This document shows, piece by piece, positions 50,514 through 59,688 of a DNA stretch of 64,000 bases. Both the position numbers and the translations under genes were made by a program. The first letter of the stretch is position 1, and the number at the start of each line of letters is the position of its first letter. Origin of the DNA: Nocardia sienata NBRC 100364 (GTDB taxonomy: Bacteria > Actinomycetota > Actinomycetes > Mycobacteriales > Mycobacteriaceae); assembly GCF_001613205.1 (NCBI RefSeq), contig NZ_BDBX01000009.1, positions 1 through 64,000 of the forward strand, read 5' to 3'. The notes beneath the pieces were generated by a model. That model made no database searches, was not told the origin of the DNA, and saw nothing but the letters and a program-made list of their open reading frames with translations.

Positions 50514-51718
50514 ACGGGCCGCTGGCGGGGATCAGGGTGCTCGAGGTCGCCATGTACGGGTTCGTTCCCTCGGCGGGCGCGGTGCTCGCCGACTGGGGCG
50601 CGAACGTCGTCAAGGTCGAGCACGCGGTCACCGGCGATCCGCAGCGGGGGCTGCGCCAAATCGGCAAGTTCAAGGTGGAGGGCGATCCGAACCCGAACAT
50701 CGAGCACGCCAACCGCGGGAAACGCAGTATCGGCGTGGATATGTCGAACCCGGCGGGCCGCGAGGTCATCCACGAACTGGCGCGGCGCGCGGATGTTTTC
50801 CTCACCAGTTTCCTGCCCTCGGCACGCGCGAAGTTCGGCATCGACGTCGACGATATCCGTGCGGTGAACCCGAAGGTCGTCTACGCCCGGGGCAGCGCGC
50901 TGGGGCCGCGTGGCCAGGAGTCCGATCGTGGCGGCTATGACATGACCGCCTTCTGGTGTCGCGGCGGTGTGGCCGCCACCATCACCCCGGAGGGCACGGA
51001 CGGGATGATCCAGCCGCCCGGTCCGGCGTTCGGCGACACCATCTCCGGGACGAACCTGGCCGGCGGGATTGCCGCGGCGTTGCTGAAGCGGGAGCGCACC
51101 GGGGAACCGTCCGTCGTGGATGTTTCGCTGCTGGGCAGCGGGCTCTGGTCGCTGGGGCATACGGTCGCGCTGTCGGCGTATCAGGGTGAACCCATGCTGG
51201 CACCCCCGCCGGGGACCCACGGCGCGATGGCGAACCCGCTGTCGGGTCTCTACCGCACGGCCGACAACCGCTATCTCTCGTTCGTCATGCTGCAGCCCAG
51301 GAAGTTCTGGGCCGACGTCTGTCACCATATCGATCGCCCCGAGCTGGCCGAGGATCCCCGCTTCGCCGACGCGGCGCAGATCGCCGCCAATACCGCGGCC
51401 GGGGTCGAGATCCTGCGCGAGGCCATCGCGCAACGGACGTTGGCCGAGTGGACCAAGAAGTTTGCGACACTCAAGGGCCCCTGGGCCCCGGTCCAGGACT
51501 CGTATCAGGTGGGACAGGACGATCAGATCAGGTCCAACGAATACATTCTCCCGGCCGGAGAGCTGGAACTGGTCTCCAGTCCGGTGCAATTCGATGTCAC
51601 GGCTCCCGAGTTGCGGCCCGGACCGGAGTTCGCGGCACAGACCGAGGAGGTACTGCTCGAACTCGGCTGGGACTGGGATCGGATCATCGAATTGAAGACC
51701 AGCGGTGCGGTGGCCTGA
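50510..51718 (+). CDS. CaiB/BaiF (family III) CoA-transferase
   Basis: 402 aa. G-P-L-A-G-I-R-V-L-E-V-A, W-G-A-N-V-V-K-V-E-H and N-R-G-K-R-S-I-G-V-D at the N-terminus. Candidate catalytic Asp in G-Y-D-M-T-A-F-W-C-R-G-G near residue 145, the best-conserved family site. GTG start overlapping the ALDH stop by 4 bases. It probably gives CoA to the acid produced by the ALDH. A very strong hairpin follows. Confidence 0.88.
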   Translation: MNGPLAGIRVLEVAMYGFVPSAGAVLADWGANVVKVEHAVTGDPQRGLRQIGKFKVEGDPNPNIEHANRGKRSIGVDMSNPAGREVIHELARRADVFLTSFLPSARAKFGIDVDDIRAVNPKVVYARGSALGPRGQESDRGGYDMTAFWCRGGVAATITPEGTDGMIQPPGPAFGDTISGTNLAGGIAAALLKRERTGEPSVVDVSLLGSGLWSLGHTVALSAYQGEPMLAPPPGTHGAMANPLSGLYRTADNRYLSFVMLQPRKFWADVCHHIDRPELAEDPRFADAAQIAANTAAGVEILREAIAQRTLAEWTKKFATLKGPWAPVQDSYQVGQDDQIRSNEYILPAGELELVSSPVQFDVTAPELRPGPEFAAQTEEVLLELGWDWDRIIELKTSGAVA

Positions 51719-51727
51719 CCGATAGCG

Positions 51728-51768
51728 CACAGTGGCGCCGGAACCCTCGGGGTTCCGGCGCCACTGTG
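51728..51768. terminator. Strong bidirectional hairpin
   Basis: An 18-19-bp perfect stem (CACAGTGGCGCCGGAACC and its complement) with a 3-5-base loop, exactly between the convergent CoA-transferase (stop 51718) and the small secreted protein (stop 51776). The strongest stem seen in the window. Confidence 0.8.
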
Positions 51769-51775
51769 TGTCCGT

Positions 51776-52030
51776 TCAGCTGCTCTCGCAGCCGATTCCG
51801 TTGCCGTCGCGGTCAAGGTCGTACTCGTCGGGTCCGATCACCCGTACCCGCCCGGTGTAGGCGGGCCCGTTACCACTGCCGCCCTCGCAGTCGACATCAC
51901 TGGTGATGGGCACGCAGGGATCGTAGGAGGCGTGGCATCCGGCCGGTGCGGCGCCGGCCGGGGCGGCTTCCATCAGGCCGAAGGAGGCGGCGGCGAGGGC
52001 GGCGGCGCCCAGGATGGACAGGGTCTTCAT
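51776..52030 (-). CDS. Secreted excalibur (calcium-binding) domain protein
   Basis: 84 aa. The N-terminal 25 residues (M-K-T-L-S-I-L-G-A-A-A-L-A-A-A) form a signal peptide ending A-G-A-A-P. The mature part has four cysteines and finishes D-L-D-R-D-G-N-G-I-G-C-E, the excalibur-type EF-hand loop found in surface proteins of actinomycetes. Role outside the cell unknown. Confidence 0.82.
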   Translation of the reverse strand: MKTLSILGAAALAAASFGLMEAAPAGAAPAGCHASYDPCVPITSDVDCEGGSGNGPAYTGRVRVIGPDEYDLDRDGNGIGCESS

Positions 52031-52240
52031 CAAGTCTTCTTTCAGCGGGAAGGACGAATCGCTGAAGTTTCGCACGGCCCTGACCGGACGAGCTCGATTT
52101 TGATGGAAAAGTGACCTCTTAAAATAGTTATCGGATACTTACCGGAATGCAGGGCAACTGCGCTCTCGCCCGGGAATCGTCTCCGGGGCCCGGGTGTTGT
52201 CCCGGGCGCATCCCGTCCGCCCATCTCCCGGAGGCCGCTC

Positions 52241-52678
52241 ATGACGACACCGCGTGCGCATGAATTGATCGACCCCGCAACTGATTTCGGTGCTCGTGTC
52301 GGCGAGCGGCTGGACCGCGAGCAGATCGTCTGGCTGACCACCGTGGGCCCCACCGGCACCCCGCAGCCGAGCCCGGTGTGGTTCCGCTGGGATGGGCGCA
52401 GCTTTCTGATGTTCAGCCGTCCCGACCGCCCGAAGCTGCGCAATATCGCCCGCAACCCGCGGGTGGCGCTGCACTTCAACAGCACCGACAGCGGGGGAGA
52501 AGTGGTGGTGTTCGGCGGTGCGGCCCAGCTCGAGGTCACCGTCGACGCGGATGAGATCGCAGCCTACCTCGGCAAGTACGAGGCGGGCCTGGCCGGGCTG
52601 TCCATGACCGGTGATCAGTTCCGGGCCGAGTACTCGGTGCCCCTCCGTGTAGTGCCCGACCGCTTGCGGGGCTTCTGA
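52241..52678 (+). CDS. PPOX-class F420-dependent oxidoreductase-like protein (TIGR03667 type)
   Basis: 145 aa split-barrel. V-W-L-T-T-V-G-P-T-G-T-P-Q-P-S-P-V-W-F-R-W and F-M-F-S-R-P-like R-P-K-L-R-N-I-A-R-N-P-R-V-A-L-H-F match the F420-type pyridoxamine oxidase-fold proteins. It probably reduces a small molecule with F420H2 or binds it. GGAGG lies 7 bases before the ATG. Not clearly linked to the catabolic operons. Confidence 0.85.
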   Translation: MTTPRAHELIDPATDFGARVGERLDREQIVWLTTVGPTGTPQPSPVWFRWDGRSFLMFSRPDRPKLRNIARNPRVALHFNSTDSGGEVVVFGGAAQLEVTVDADEIAAYLGKYEAGLAGLSMTGDQFRAEYSVPLRVVPDRLRGF

Positions 52679-52690
52679 CCCCGGTCAGAA
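52673..52690. terminator. Short hairpin between convergent PPOX and secreted-protein genes
   Basis: TTCTGACC and GGTCAGAA with CC between, overlapping the PPOX stop codon. The loop is tight, so the working stem is about 7 bp; a weak candidate only. Confidence 0.35.
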
Positions 52691-52716
52691 CTCCACTCAT
52701 CGGGTGCCGCGCGCGC

Positions 52717-53013
52717 CTATTCGCTGAAGATCACGCTCTCGAACGCCGACTGCTGCTCGGGGACCGAGGGGTTGCCCTCACAATTCGGCCCGGGGAACGC
52801 GGCTACCCGGAGGTCGGTGTCGTTGGCGAGCATCCCGGCGGCGCCCGGGGTGTTGTGGCATCGATCGGGCACCGGGTCGCTCAATACGGCGGGGCCGCCC
52901 TGCTGTGACACGTAGACGAAGTCGCCGGGGACCGCGTGTGCGGTGAGCGGGACGGTCAGCGTGAGCGCCGCACCGGTGGCGACGACGCTCAGGGTACTCG
53001 CGATGTATCGCAT
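52717..53013 (-). CDS. Small secreted protein of unknown function
   Basis: 98 aa. A signal peptide (residues 1-28, ending L-T-A-H-A) precedes a short mature domain with two cysteines. It contains V-P-D-R-C-H-N-T-P and G-P-N-C-E-G-N-P, so a single disulphide is likely. I recognise no family. Start ATG with GAGAGGAG upstream. Monocistronic. Confidence 0.7.
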   Translation of the reverse strand: MRYIASTLSVVATGAALTLTVPLTAHAVPGDFVYVSQQGGPAVLSDPVPDRCHNTPGAAGMLANDTDLRVAAFPGPNCEGNPSVPEQQSAFESVIFSE

Positions 53014-53232
53014 GCGCGCTGCTCCTCTCGGCTCGGGTAACGGCTGTACGTGTTCGCAGTATTCACCTTCGATGGGTGGGACGCAGGCGTGATATCGACT
53101 TCGCCGGTCAACGGATCCTTTTCGGAGTGTCGCGGTGGCGGCGGATGATCGGTTGTCGTCGCCCCTCGCTGCCGGGGCGAGTGCTGAGCGCGCCGGAACC
53201 AGGTACCCGATCGGGCGCTACACACGCCCTGA

Positions 53233-53970
53233 TCACCCCGGGTCCCTCGGCGAACTCGAGCTCTGCCACGGAAGGTGGCCCAGATAGTCGCCCAGCCGGC
53301 CCGCTGCCCGGAGCATGGCCAGTCCCTGGTCGGTGAGCCGGCGCTGCCAGGCGGCGAGCGCGGTGGTCAGGGCGTCGGTGCCGCCGGCCGTCCGGACCTG
53401 TTCGACCACGATGGCGATACGGTCCAGCCCGTAGCCTCCACGCCGGAGCAGGTGGGCCAGTTCGGCGTCGCGGATATCCGGCGCGCGGTAGATCCGGTAG
53501 CCGGTGCCCGGGTCGCGCTCGGGGGTGAGAATGCCCGCGGCCTCCCAGGCGCGCAGGGTGGCCGGGGTGATGCGGAGGTGATGGGCCAGCTCGCCCACGG
53601 TGCGGTCGGCGGGCGCGCGCGAACGGTCGGTGTCTTGCCCGGTGGGCAGGTGGGCGATGGCCCGCCGGACGGTATCCAAGGTTTCGCGGTCCCGGAGCAG
53701 CTGCTGGTGGCCGCGGTCGATGAGCTTCAGGGCGTTGTCCAGGTCGCCGGCGTGGAGTTCGGTCATGATCCGGCCGGCGAGCGCGTGCCCGTACGCCGCG
53801 ACCAGGGCGAGAAAGGCGCGCAGAGCGGCCGCGTGGACCTCGGTGTAGACCCGGTAGCCACTGGCCGTGCGTTCGGCGGCCGGGAGGTACCCCTCTCGTT
53901 CGTAATTGCGGACCGCCTGGGTCGAGAGTCCGTGCTCGCGCGCGAGGTCGGCTGGTCGCAGGTTGATCAC
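53233..53970 (-). CDS. MerR-family regulator with two DNA-binding domains (TioE-like)
   Basis: 245 aa. The first winged helix is at residues 1-60 (L-A-R-E-H-G-L-S-T-Q-A-V-R-N-Y-E-R-E-G-Y-L) and a second at about 125-195 (E-L-A-H-H-L-R-I-T-P-A-T-L-R-A-W-E-A-A-G-I-L). Ordinary MerR proteins have one; the tandem form is known from TioE-type regulators. It is divergent from the erythromycin-esterase-like gene (80-base gap) and probably senses its substrate. Confidence 0.85.
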   Translation of the reverse strand: MINLRPADLAREHGLSTQAVRNYEREGYLPAAERTASGYRVYTEVHAAALRAFLALVAAYGHALAGRIMTELHAGDLDNALKLIDRGHQQLLRDRETLDTVRRAIAHLPTGQDTDRSRAPADRTVGELAHHLRITPATLRAWEAAGILTPERDPGTGYRIYRAPDIRDAELAHLLRRGGYGLDRIAIVVEQVRTAGGTDALTTALAAWQRRLTDQGLAMLRAAGRLGDYLGHLPWQSSSSPRDPG

Positions 53971-54003
53971 CGGTTTGAAACTTTATCGCCTGAATACCGC
54001 ATG

Positions 54004-54020
54004 GATACATAGTAAGTATC
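54004..54020. promoter_or_regulatory. Dyad in the MerR/esterase divergent promoter
   Basis: GATAC and GTATC arms separated by 7 bases (GATACATAGTAAGTATC), 31 bases before the esterase start. A plausible site for the MerR regulator; arms are short, so low confidence. Confidence 0.35.
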
Positions 54021-54050
54021 AACCGAGACTTCAAAGATACGATCGAAGAA

Positions 54051-55242
54051 ATGAACTTCGACATCGATACCTTGCTCACCACCTCCCCTGAACTGCTGGC
54101 ATTCGGCGAACCCACCCATCTCGAACCCGCTTTCGCCTGGACCCGCAACGAGCTGTTCGCCGAACTGGCAGACCGCGGGTACCGCTCGATCGCTCTCGAG
54201 ACCGACCGGGTGGCCGCTCTCGCCGTGAACGACTACGTCCAGCACGGCGTGGGCACCCTCGATACGGTCATGGACGAGGGTTTCTCGCACGGGTTCGGCA
54301 GTCTCGCCGCCAATCGGCAACTGGTCGCCTGGATGCGGGAATACAACCAGGGGCGACCCGCCGCCGAGCAACTGGCGTTTCACGGCTTCGATATCTCGGC
54401 GGAGACGATGAGCGCGTTCAGCCCGCGCCGCTACCTCGAGTACGCTCGCGACTACCTGGGCCTCGACCTCGACCTGGCCGGCCTGCTCGGTGCGGACGAA
54501 CGGTGGCACCGTACGGAAGCGGTCATGGATCCGGCCGAATCGATCGGCGCGACCGAAGCGGCCGACGCACTCCGTGTGCACGCCGACGATATGCTCACCG
54601 AGCTCTATCTCCGGGCGCCGGAGCTGATGGAGAAGACGTCACGGGCCGAATGGTTGCGGGCCCAAACGTATCTCACCGCCGGACTCGGTCTGCTGCGGTA
54701 CCACAAACTGGCGGCCCGCCGCGTCGAACAGACTGTCCGCTGGACCCGCATGTGTGCCGCCCGGGACGCGCTGATGGCACAGAACCTCCTCGATATCCGC
54801 CGCTTCGAGGCCGACCGGGGCCCGACCCTGGTGTTCGCCCACAACGCGCACCTGCAACGAAATCCGAGCCATATGACCATGGGACCCATGGAACTCGACT
54901 GGCACAGCGCCGGCGCCATCCTGCACTCCCTGGTGGGCGCGGACTACGCCCTGATCATCGGTAGCCTGGGTCGCGACGAGACCTTCGACCTGCTCGAACC
55001 CGAACCCGACACCTACGAGGGGTTCCTGCAGACCCGCATCACGGACCGGGGCCTGATCGCACCCCCCGAAATCCCCCCCCGCCCGCACCCGCGACGACCA
55101 CACCCCGGCGCACGGCTACTTCCCGCTCGACCGCGCCTCGATCGACGCCGCCGACGCGATCCTGCACATCCACGACGGCGCCGGCTACCGCGGCGCCGGG
55201 GAGAGTGATCCGCGACCATGGGTGCCCGCGAACCCGGCGTGA
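54051..55242 (+). CDS. Erythromycin esterase-family hydrolase with a C-terminal frameshift
   Basis: Reads as 385 aa ending at 55208, but the last ~50 residues become Arg/Pro-rich noise after a run of eight C (55073-55080). Shifting one base there (seven C) restores A-H-G-Y-F-P-L-D-R-A-S-I-D-A-A-D-A-I-L-H-I and a stop at 55242, which is what the family normally has. The N-terminal part is intact: F-G-E-P-T-H-L-E (catalytic His/Glu), S-I-A-L-E-T-D, and V-F-A-H-N-A-H-L-Q-R. The family hydrolyses macrolide lactones or similar esters. Either a real frameshift or a homopolymer sequencing error. Confidence 0.82.
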
Positions 55243-55321
55243 TGGTCGGCCGGGGGGCGTGACCGGACCGGGCCGTTGCCACGGCTCAGCGTGGCGGCGG
55301 TCCGGAAAGGTGTGGGATGAA

Positions 55322-55354
55322 CGCCTCCCGGACTCCCGCGGAGTCCGGGAGGCG
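55322..55354. terminator. Bidirectional hairpin between esterase and amidohydrolase genes
   Basis: 15-bp perfect stem (CGCCTCCCGGACTCC and its complement) with a 3-base loop, 80 bases after the restored esterase stop and 55 bases from the convergent amidohydrolase stop. Confidence 0.7.
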
Positions 55355-55408
55355 GTGTACCGGCGATCGTGGCGGGCTCATGCGGGATCGCCCGGCCCCG
55401 GCCGGGGC

Positions 55409-56668
55409 TCAGCTCGCGTGCTTGGCGGCGAAACGCTCCGCGTACTCGGCACGGGTCGTGGTCGACAGGTCCACGTCGGTGGCCTTGGCGCGCAGCGCGC
55501 CGACCGTCGCCTGCTCCCGGGGAGTATGGGCGAACGGGTCCCAGTTCAGGAAGCGGCAGGCGTTCTGCCAGGTGATCTTGTCGATATCGGAATCGTCGGC
55601 ACCCGCCCCCTCGAGCTCGTTGAGCACGAATTCCGGGGCGCCCGGCCACAGTGAATCCGAATGCGGGTAGTCGCATTCCCAGGCGATGTTGTCGATGCCG
55701 ATCTCGTGCCGCAGTTTCAGCGAGGTCGGGTCCGTGACGTAGCAGGCGAGGACGTGCTCCCGGAACACCTCGCTGGGCATCTTGCCGCCGAAATCGCGGC
55801 GCAGCCAGCGCTGGTTGGTGTAGTGCCGGTCGGAACGGTCCAGGAAGAACGGAATCCAGCCCACGCCGCCCTCGGACAGGGCGACCTTGAGTTTCGGGAA
55901 GCTGCGGAAGGCCGGTCCCCACAGCAGATCCTGGGTACCGATCAGGGAGATGCTGGGCGCGAGGACCATGAGATTGTCGATCGGCGCGTCCGGCGCCAGC
56001 TTGAGGACGCCGAAGCCCTGGCCGATGTGCAGGTTCATCACGGTGTCGTTATCGCTGAGCGCCTGGAACACCGGAGCCCAGTAGTCGATGTCGTGGTAGC
56101 TGGGCAGGCCGTCGATATGCGGCAACTCCGGCATGGTCACCGAATGACAGCCCTTGGCGGCGACGCGGTTGATCTCGTCTACGGCCAGCTGCGGCTCCCA
56201 CAGCGGCAGGATGGCGATCGGGATGAAACGGCCCGGATAGGCACCCGCCCACTCCTCGATATGCCAGTCGTTGTAGGCGGAGATCATCGCGACGGTGATC
56301 TCGTCCATCCCGCCGCGGCTCAGATGTCCGGCGCTGAAACCGGTGAAGGTGGGGAAGCACATGGAGCCGAGGACGCCGTTGGCGTCCATATCGCGCACCC
56401 TGTCGTGGATGTCGTAGACGGCGGGTCGCATCTCGGCGTATCCGGCGGGATCGTAACCCCATTCCTCGGCCGGCCAGGACACGACCGCGTTGAGCCCGGT
56501 GACACCGGTGGGCCGGTCCCGGTAGATCCAGCGATCGATACCGGTGTCGTCGACGACGACCTTGGGCACGTACTCGGCGTACTTCTTCGGCACGTGGTTG
56601 TCGAACATATTGCGCGGCTCGACCACATGGTCGTCGATGCTCACCAGAATCATGTCGTCGATATTCAC
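55409..56668 (-). CDS. Amidohydrolase (Amidohydrolase_2/ACMSD-like metal enzyme) 1
   Basis: 419 aa TIM-barrel. Metal-site motifs: D-D-H-V-V-E-P at residues 12-18, M-N-L-H-I-G-Q-G near residue 225 and C-D-Y-P-H-S-D-S near 340. The group hydrolyses or decarboxylates carboxylic acids and opens rings with a single zinc. The tail after residue 370 is typical of actinobacterial members found in P450/ligase gene clusters. ATG start. The paired operator at 56716-56752 lies 48 bases upstream. Confidence 0.85.
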   Translation of the reverse strand: MNIDDMILVSIDDHVVEPRNMFDNHVPKKYAEYVPKVVVDDTGIDRWIYRDRPTGVTGLNAVVSWPAEEWGYDPAGYAEMRPAVYDIHDRVRDMDANGVLGSMCFPTFTGFSAGHLSRGGMDEITVAMISAYNDWHIEEWAGAYPGRFIPIAILPLWEPQLAVDEINRVAAKGCHSVTMPELPHIDGLPSYHDIDYWAPVFQALSDNDTVMNLHIGQGFGVLKLAPDAPIDNLMVLAPSISLIGTQDLLWGPAFRSFPKLKVALSEGGVGWIPFFLDRSDRHYTNQRWLRRDFGGKMPSEVFREHVLACYVTDPTSLKLRHEIGIDNIAWECDYPHSDSLWPGAPEFVLNELEGAGADDSDIDKITWQNACRFLNWDPFAHTPREQATVGALRAKATDVDLSTTTRAEYAERFAAKHAS

Positions 56669-56715
56669 CGGACTCCTCGCTGTTCATGGTCGACGCCGGG
56701 CGCGGCCCGGACTAG

Positions 56716-56752
56716 GAGATCGAAAGTCTCTTCAAATGAGAATCCCACTCTC
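56716..56752. promoter_or_regulatory. Paired operator dyads of the GAGAAT regulon (site 6)
   Basis: 56738-56752 (GAGAATCCCACTCTC) and 56716-56730 (GAGATCGAAAGTCTC), centres 22 bp apart, upstream of amidohydrolase 1. The 252 bases further on (56753-57004) show no gene. Confidence 0.65.
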
Positions 56753-57004
56753 GGTTGTGTTCGACGATACACCGTGGGCGTTGTTCCGGTCGAGATCGTT
56801 CGCGGGCGGATCCCGCAATCACGGTGCGGCCGCCACCGTCGGGCATGCCGACGTGCCGGACTCCGCAAGGGAGCCCGGCACGTTCGCCGGAGGATGTACC
56901 GCCTCGGGCACCGGGCCCGATCCACTACCGGGCGGGGTGGCGTGGAACCTCACCGCGGCCGATTCCTCGGCAGGGTGCCCGTTCGATTCGTTGCGGCGCT
57001 GTTC

Positions 57005-58432
57005 TCAGCGCAGCCGATCTTTTACGACCTTTCCGGTGGCGTTGAGCGGTAGCTCGTCGAGGAAGACCACCGACCGCGGTACCTTGAACCCCGCCATGCG
57101 TTCCTTGGCCCAAGCTATGAGCTCCGCCTCACCGAGCGGTCCGCGTGCCACCACGAACGCCTTCCCGACCTGGCCCATTCGCTCGTCGGGCACACCGATC
57201 ACCGCGGCCTGTGCGACCGCCGGATGTTCCAGCAGGAACCCTTCGATCTCGGCGGGATAGGCGTTGAACCCGCCGACGATGTACATATCCTTCTTCCGGC
57301 CGATCACCTTCAGCCGCCCGCCGTCGTCCAGACTCCCCAGGTCGCCGGTGTGCAGCCAGCCCTCGGCATCGACGGCCGCGGCGGTGGCCTCCGGATCGTC
57401 GAGGTAACCCTGCATCACGCTGTAACCACGGATGAGCACTTCGCCGTCGCCGGCGATGCGCAATTCGATTCCGTCGCAGGCGCTACCCGCGGTGGTCGCG
57501 ATCTGCTCGAAGGTGTCCCCGGGCCGGGATGCGGTGGCCGTACCGGCTTCGGTGAGGCCGTAACCGGTCATGATCGACCGGAACGGCAGTTCCTCCCGAA
57601 TGCGGCGGATGAGGTCGACCGGGATATCGGCCGCTCCGGTCACCGCCGCGCGCAACGAGGAGATATCGCGCGCGCCCCGGTATTCCAGCAGGGAGTGGTA
57701 CAGCGTCGGCGGTCCCGGCAGCATGGTGATCCGCTCGGCCTCCACGATTTCGATCACCCGCTCCACGTCGAACACCGGCACCGGTAGCATGGTCGCGCCC
57801 CGGACCAGCGAGGACACGATGCCCGCCTTCAACCCGAAGGTGTGGAAGAACGGGTTGACCATCAGATAGCGGTCGCCGCGGCGTAAGTCGGCCAGATCGC
57901 ACCACTCCGAGTACAACCGCAGGGTTTGCAGGTGGTTCATCATCACGCCCTTGGGGCGCCCGGTGGTCCCCGAGGTGTAGATGATGTCGGCGATATCGGT
58001 CCCCGCGACCTCTCGTTCGAAAGGTGCTCCACTGGTGAGGAAATCGGACTTCAGGTCGTAGACCGGCACGCCGGGCGGCGCCGGATAGTCCGCGCCGAGG
58101 AAACCCTTCTGCACCAGCAGTGCCCGGGCGCCGCTGCGGCGGATCACATCGGCGGCTTCCGCGGCCTTGAAACGGGTGTTGACCGGTACCAGTACGCCGC
58201 CCGCGGTCATCAGGCCGAGGGCGGCGACGATCCATTCCGCCGAATTGGGCGCCCAGACGGCCACCCGGTCGCCCTTGCCGATCCCGGATTCGGCGAACGA
58301 GCCCGCGGCCCGGCGGATCCGGTCCACCAATTCGCGGTAACTCCACCGCAGCTCCCCGTCGACGATCGCTTCGGCATCGCCGAAACGGTCCGCCGTCGAC
58401 AGGGCCAACTGAGGGATGGTTTCCCAGGTCAT
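57005..58432 (-). CDS. Acyl-CoA synthetase (AMP-forming, FadD3-like)
   Basis: 475 aa. I-Y-T-S-G-T-T-G-R-P-K-G-V near residue 160, T-G-Y-G-L-T-E-A-G near 285, hinge L-K-V-I-G-R-K-K-D-M-Y-I-V-G-G, and C-terminal Lys in T-G-K-V-V-K-D-R. The short length and the G-F-N-A-Y-P-A-E-I-E motif resemble FadD3-type ligases for ring-derived propanoates, though the substrate is inferred only. The ATG has a poor ribosome-binding site; translation may depend on the upstream amidohydrolase gene 22 bases away. Last in a leftward three-gene operon. Confidence 0.88.
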   Translation of the reverse strand: MTWETIPQLALSTADRFGDAEAIVDGELRWSYRELVDRIRRAAGSFAESGIGKGDRVAVWAPNSAEWIVAALGLMTAGGVLVPVNTRFKAAEAADVIRRSGARALLVQKGFLGADYPAPPGVPVYDLKSDFLTSGAPFEREVAGTDIADIIYTSGTTGRPKGVMMNHLQTLRLYSEWCDLADLRRGDRYLMVNPFFHTFGLKAGIVSSLVRGATMLPVPVFDVERVIEIVEAERITMLPGPPTLYHSLLEYRGARDISSLRAAVTGAADIPVDLIRRIREELPFRSIMTGYGLTEAGTATASRPGDTFEQIATTAGSACDGIELRIAGDGEVLIRGYSVMQGYLDDPEATAAAVDAEGWLHTGDLGSLDDGGRLKVIGRKKDMYIVGGFNAYPAEIEGFLLEHPAVAQAAVIGVPDERMGQVGKAFVVARGPLGEAELIAWAKERMAGFKVPRSVVFLDELPLNATGKVVKDRLR

Positions 58433-58454
58433 ACTGAGTCCGTTACCGCCCTGC

Positions 58455-59651
58455 TCAAACCTCGAGCAGTCGTGCCAGGTTGCCGCCCATGATCTTGGCC
58501 TGGTTCTCCAGCGGCATGTCCTTGATCTCGTGGATGTAGCGCGCCGGCTCGGCCAGGCCCTCCGGATGCGGCCAGTCCGATCCGAACAGCACATGATCGG
58601 CGCCCATGACCTGCGACAGTCGCTCCAGGTCCTCTTCCCAGAACGGGCTCACGTAGAGACTCTGTTTGATGGCCTCGATCGGATCGCGGAAACCGAAACC
58701 CTCCGGTGCCTTCTTGTAGACGTCGGACAGCTGCTGCAGCAGCGGTTCGAGCCAGGCCGAACCGTTCTCGATCACCGCGATCTTCAGGTCGGGGAAGCGG
58801 TTCAGCGCACCGTGGCACACCCAGGACGCGACCGCGTCGGTGACCGGCCGCCACTGGTTGGTCATCGCGAAGGTGTTGGTCTGGAACGGCAGCATCTCCA
58901 GGCTGTTGCCGTCCCATTCGGCGTCGTAGCGGGAGTAGCCGCTGTCGGAGGAGTGCATGGTGACCAGCACATCGAGTTCGACGACCCGCTTCCAGAACGG
59001 ATCGAATTCCGGCAGCGCGAACGAGCGCATGCCCTTGAACCCGGGAACAGGGGCGGGGCGCACCAGGATGGCCTTGGCGCCGTGTTCGACGACGGCCCAG
59101 TTCAGTTCGTCGATGGCGCGTTCGACGATCGGCAGGGTGATCACCGGGACGGTGAAGATCCGGCCGGAGTGTACGAAGCTGCCGTCCTGGCCCCAGTCGT
59201 CGAGCATCCAGCGGTTCAGCGATTCGATCACCGCGTGGATGAGTTCGGGGTGGTGGCGCATGCGTTCCTCGACCAGGCTGGCCAGCGTCGGGAACATGAG
59301 GGCACGCTGCAACTGGAGATCGTCCATGACCTGCAGCCGGGCTTCCGGATTGCGGAAGGCCTCGATCGCCTTCATCGACTTGCCGAAGATCTCACGCCGG
59401 CTCTTGCCCTCGGGATTGCCGTGCTTGAAGTACTCCTCCATGGCGCCGGGGCGTGCCACGACCTCGAAGGTGGGGTTGGGGATGTACTCGCTGATCTGGC
59501 CGAGTACCGCGATCTTGGTGCGGCCGTTGATCTCGACGTACTGGATGGCGCCCTCGTACTCCTTGGGGAGATGCCGGGTGAGCGCTTCCTTGGTCTCGTA
59601 GAGATGGTTGTCCGCGTCGAAGAGCTGGTACGGCAGCTCGACTTTGCTCAT
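58455..59651 (-). CDS. Amidohydrolase (Amidohydrolase_2/ACMSD-like metal enzyme) 2
   Basis: 398 aa. D-A-D-N-H-L-Y-E at residues 13-20 provides the first His; M-H-S-S-D-S-G and G-S-D-W-P-H-P-E-G supply the later metal-site residues. Only distantly similar to amidohydrolase 1. Start ATG with AGGAGG upstream. It sits between two acyl-CoA ligases, which suggests ring cleavage or decarboxylation of a CoA-bound or free acid. A single perfect GAGAAT dyad lies 23 bases upstream, inside the end of the preceding ligase. Confidence 0.85.
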   Translation of the reverse strand: MSKVELPYQLFDADNHLYETKEALTRHLPKEYEGAIQYVEINGRTKIAVLGQISEYIPNPTFEVVARPGAMEEYFKHGNPEGKSRREIFGKSMKAIEAFRNPEARLQVMDDLQLQRALMFPTLASLVEERMRHHPELIHAVIESLNRWMLDDWGQDGSFVHSGRIFTVPVITLPIVERAIDELNWAVVEHGAKAILVRPAPVPGFKGMRSFALPEFDPFWKRVVELDVLVTMHSSDSGYSRYDAEWDGNSLEMLPFQTNTFAMTNQWRPVTDAVASWVCHGALNRFPDLKIAVIENGSAWLEPLLQQLSDVYKKAPEGFGFRDPIEAIKQSLYVSPFWEEDLERLSQVMGADHVLFGSDWPHPEGLAEPARYIHEIKDMPLENQAKIMGGNLARLLEV

Positions 59652-59673
59652 GGAATCCTCCTTGGCTATTTAC

Positions 59674-59688
59674 GAGAATCGTATTCTC
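59674..59688. promoter_or_regulatory. Single operator dyad of the GAGAAT regulon (site 7)
   Basis: GAGAATCGTATTCTC with both arms exact, overlapping the last base pairs of the ligase stop and 23 bases before amidohydrolase 2. No second dyad at 21-22 bp was found on either side. It marks an internal promoter. Confidence 0.65.
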
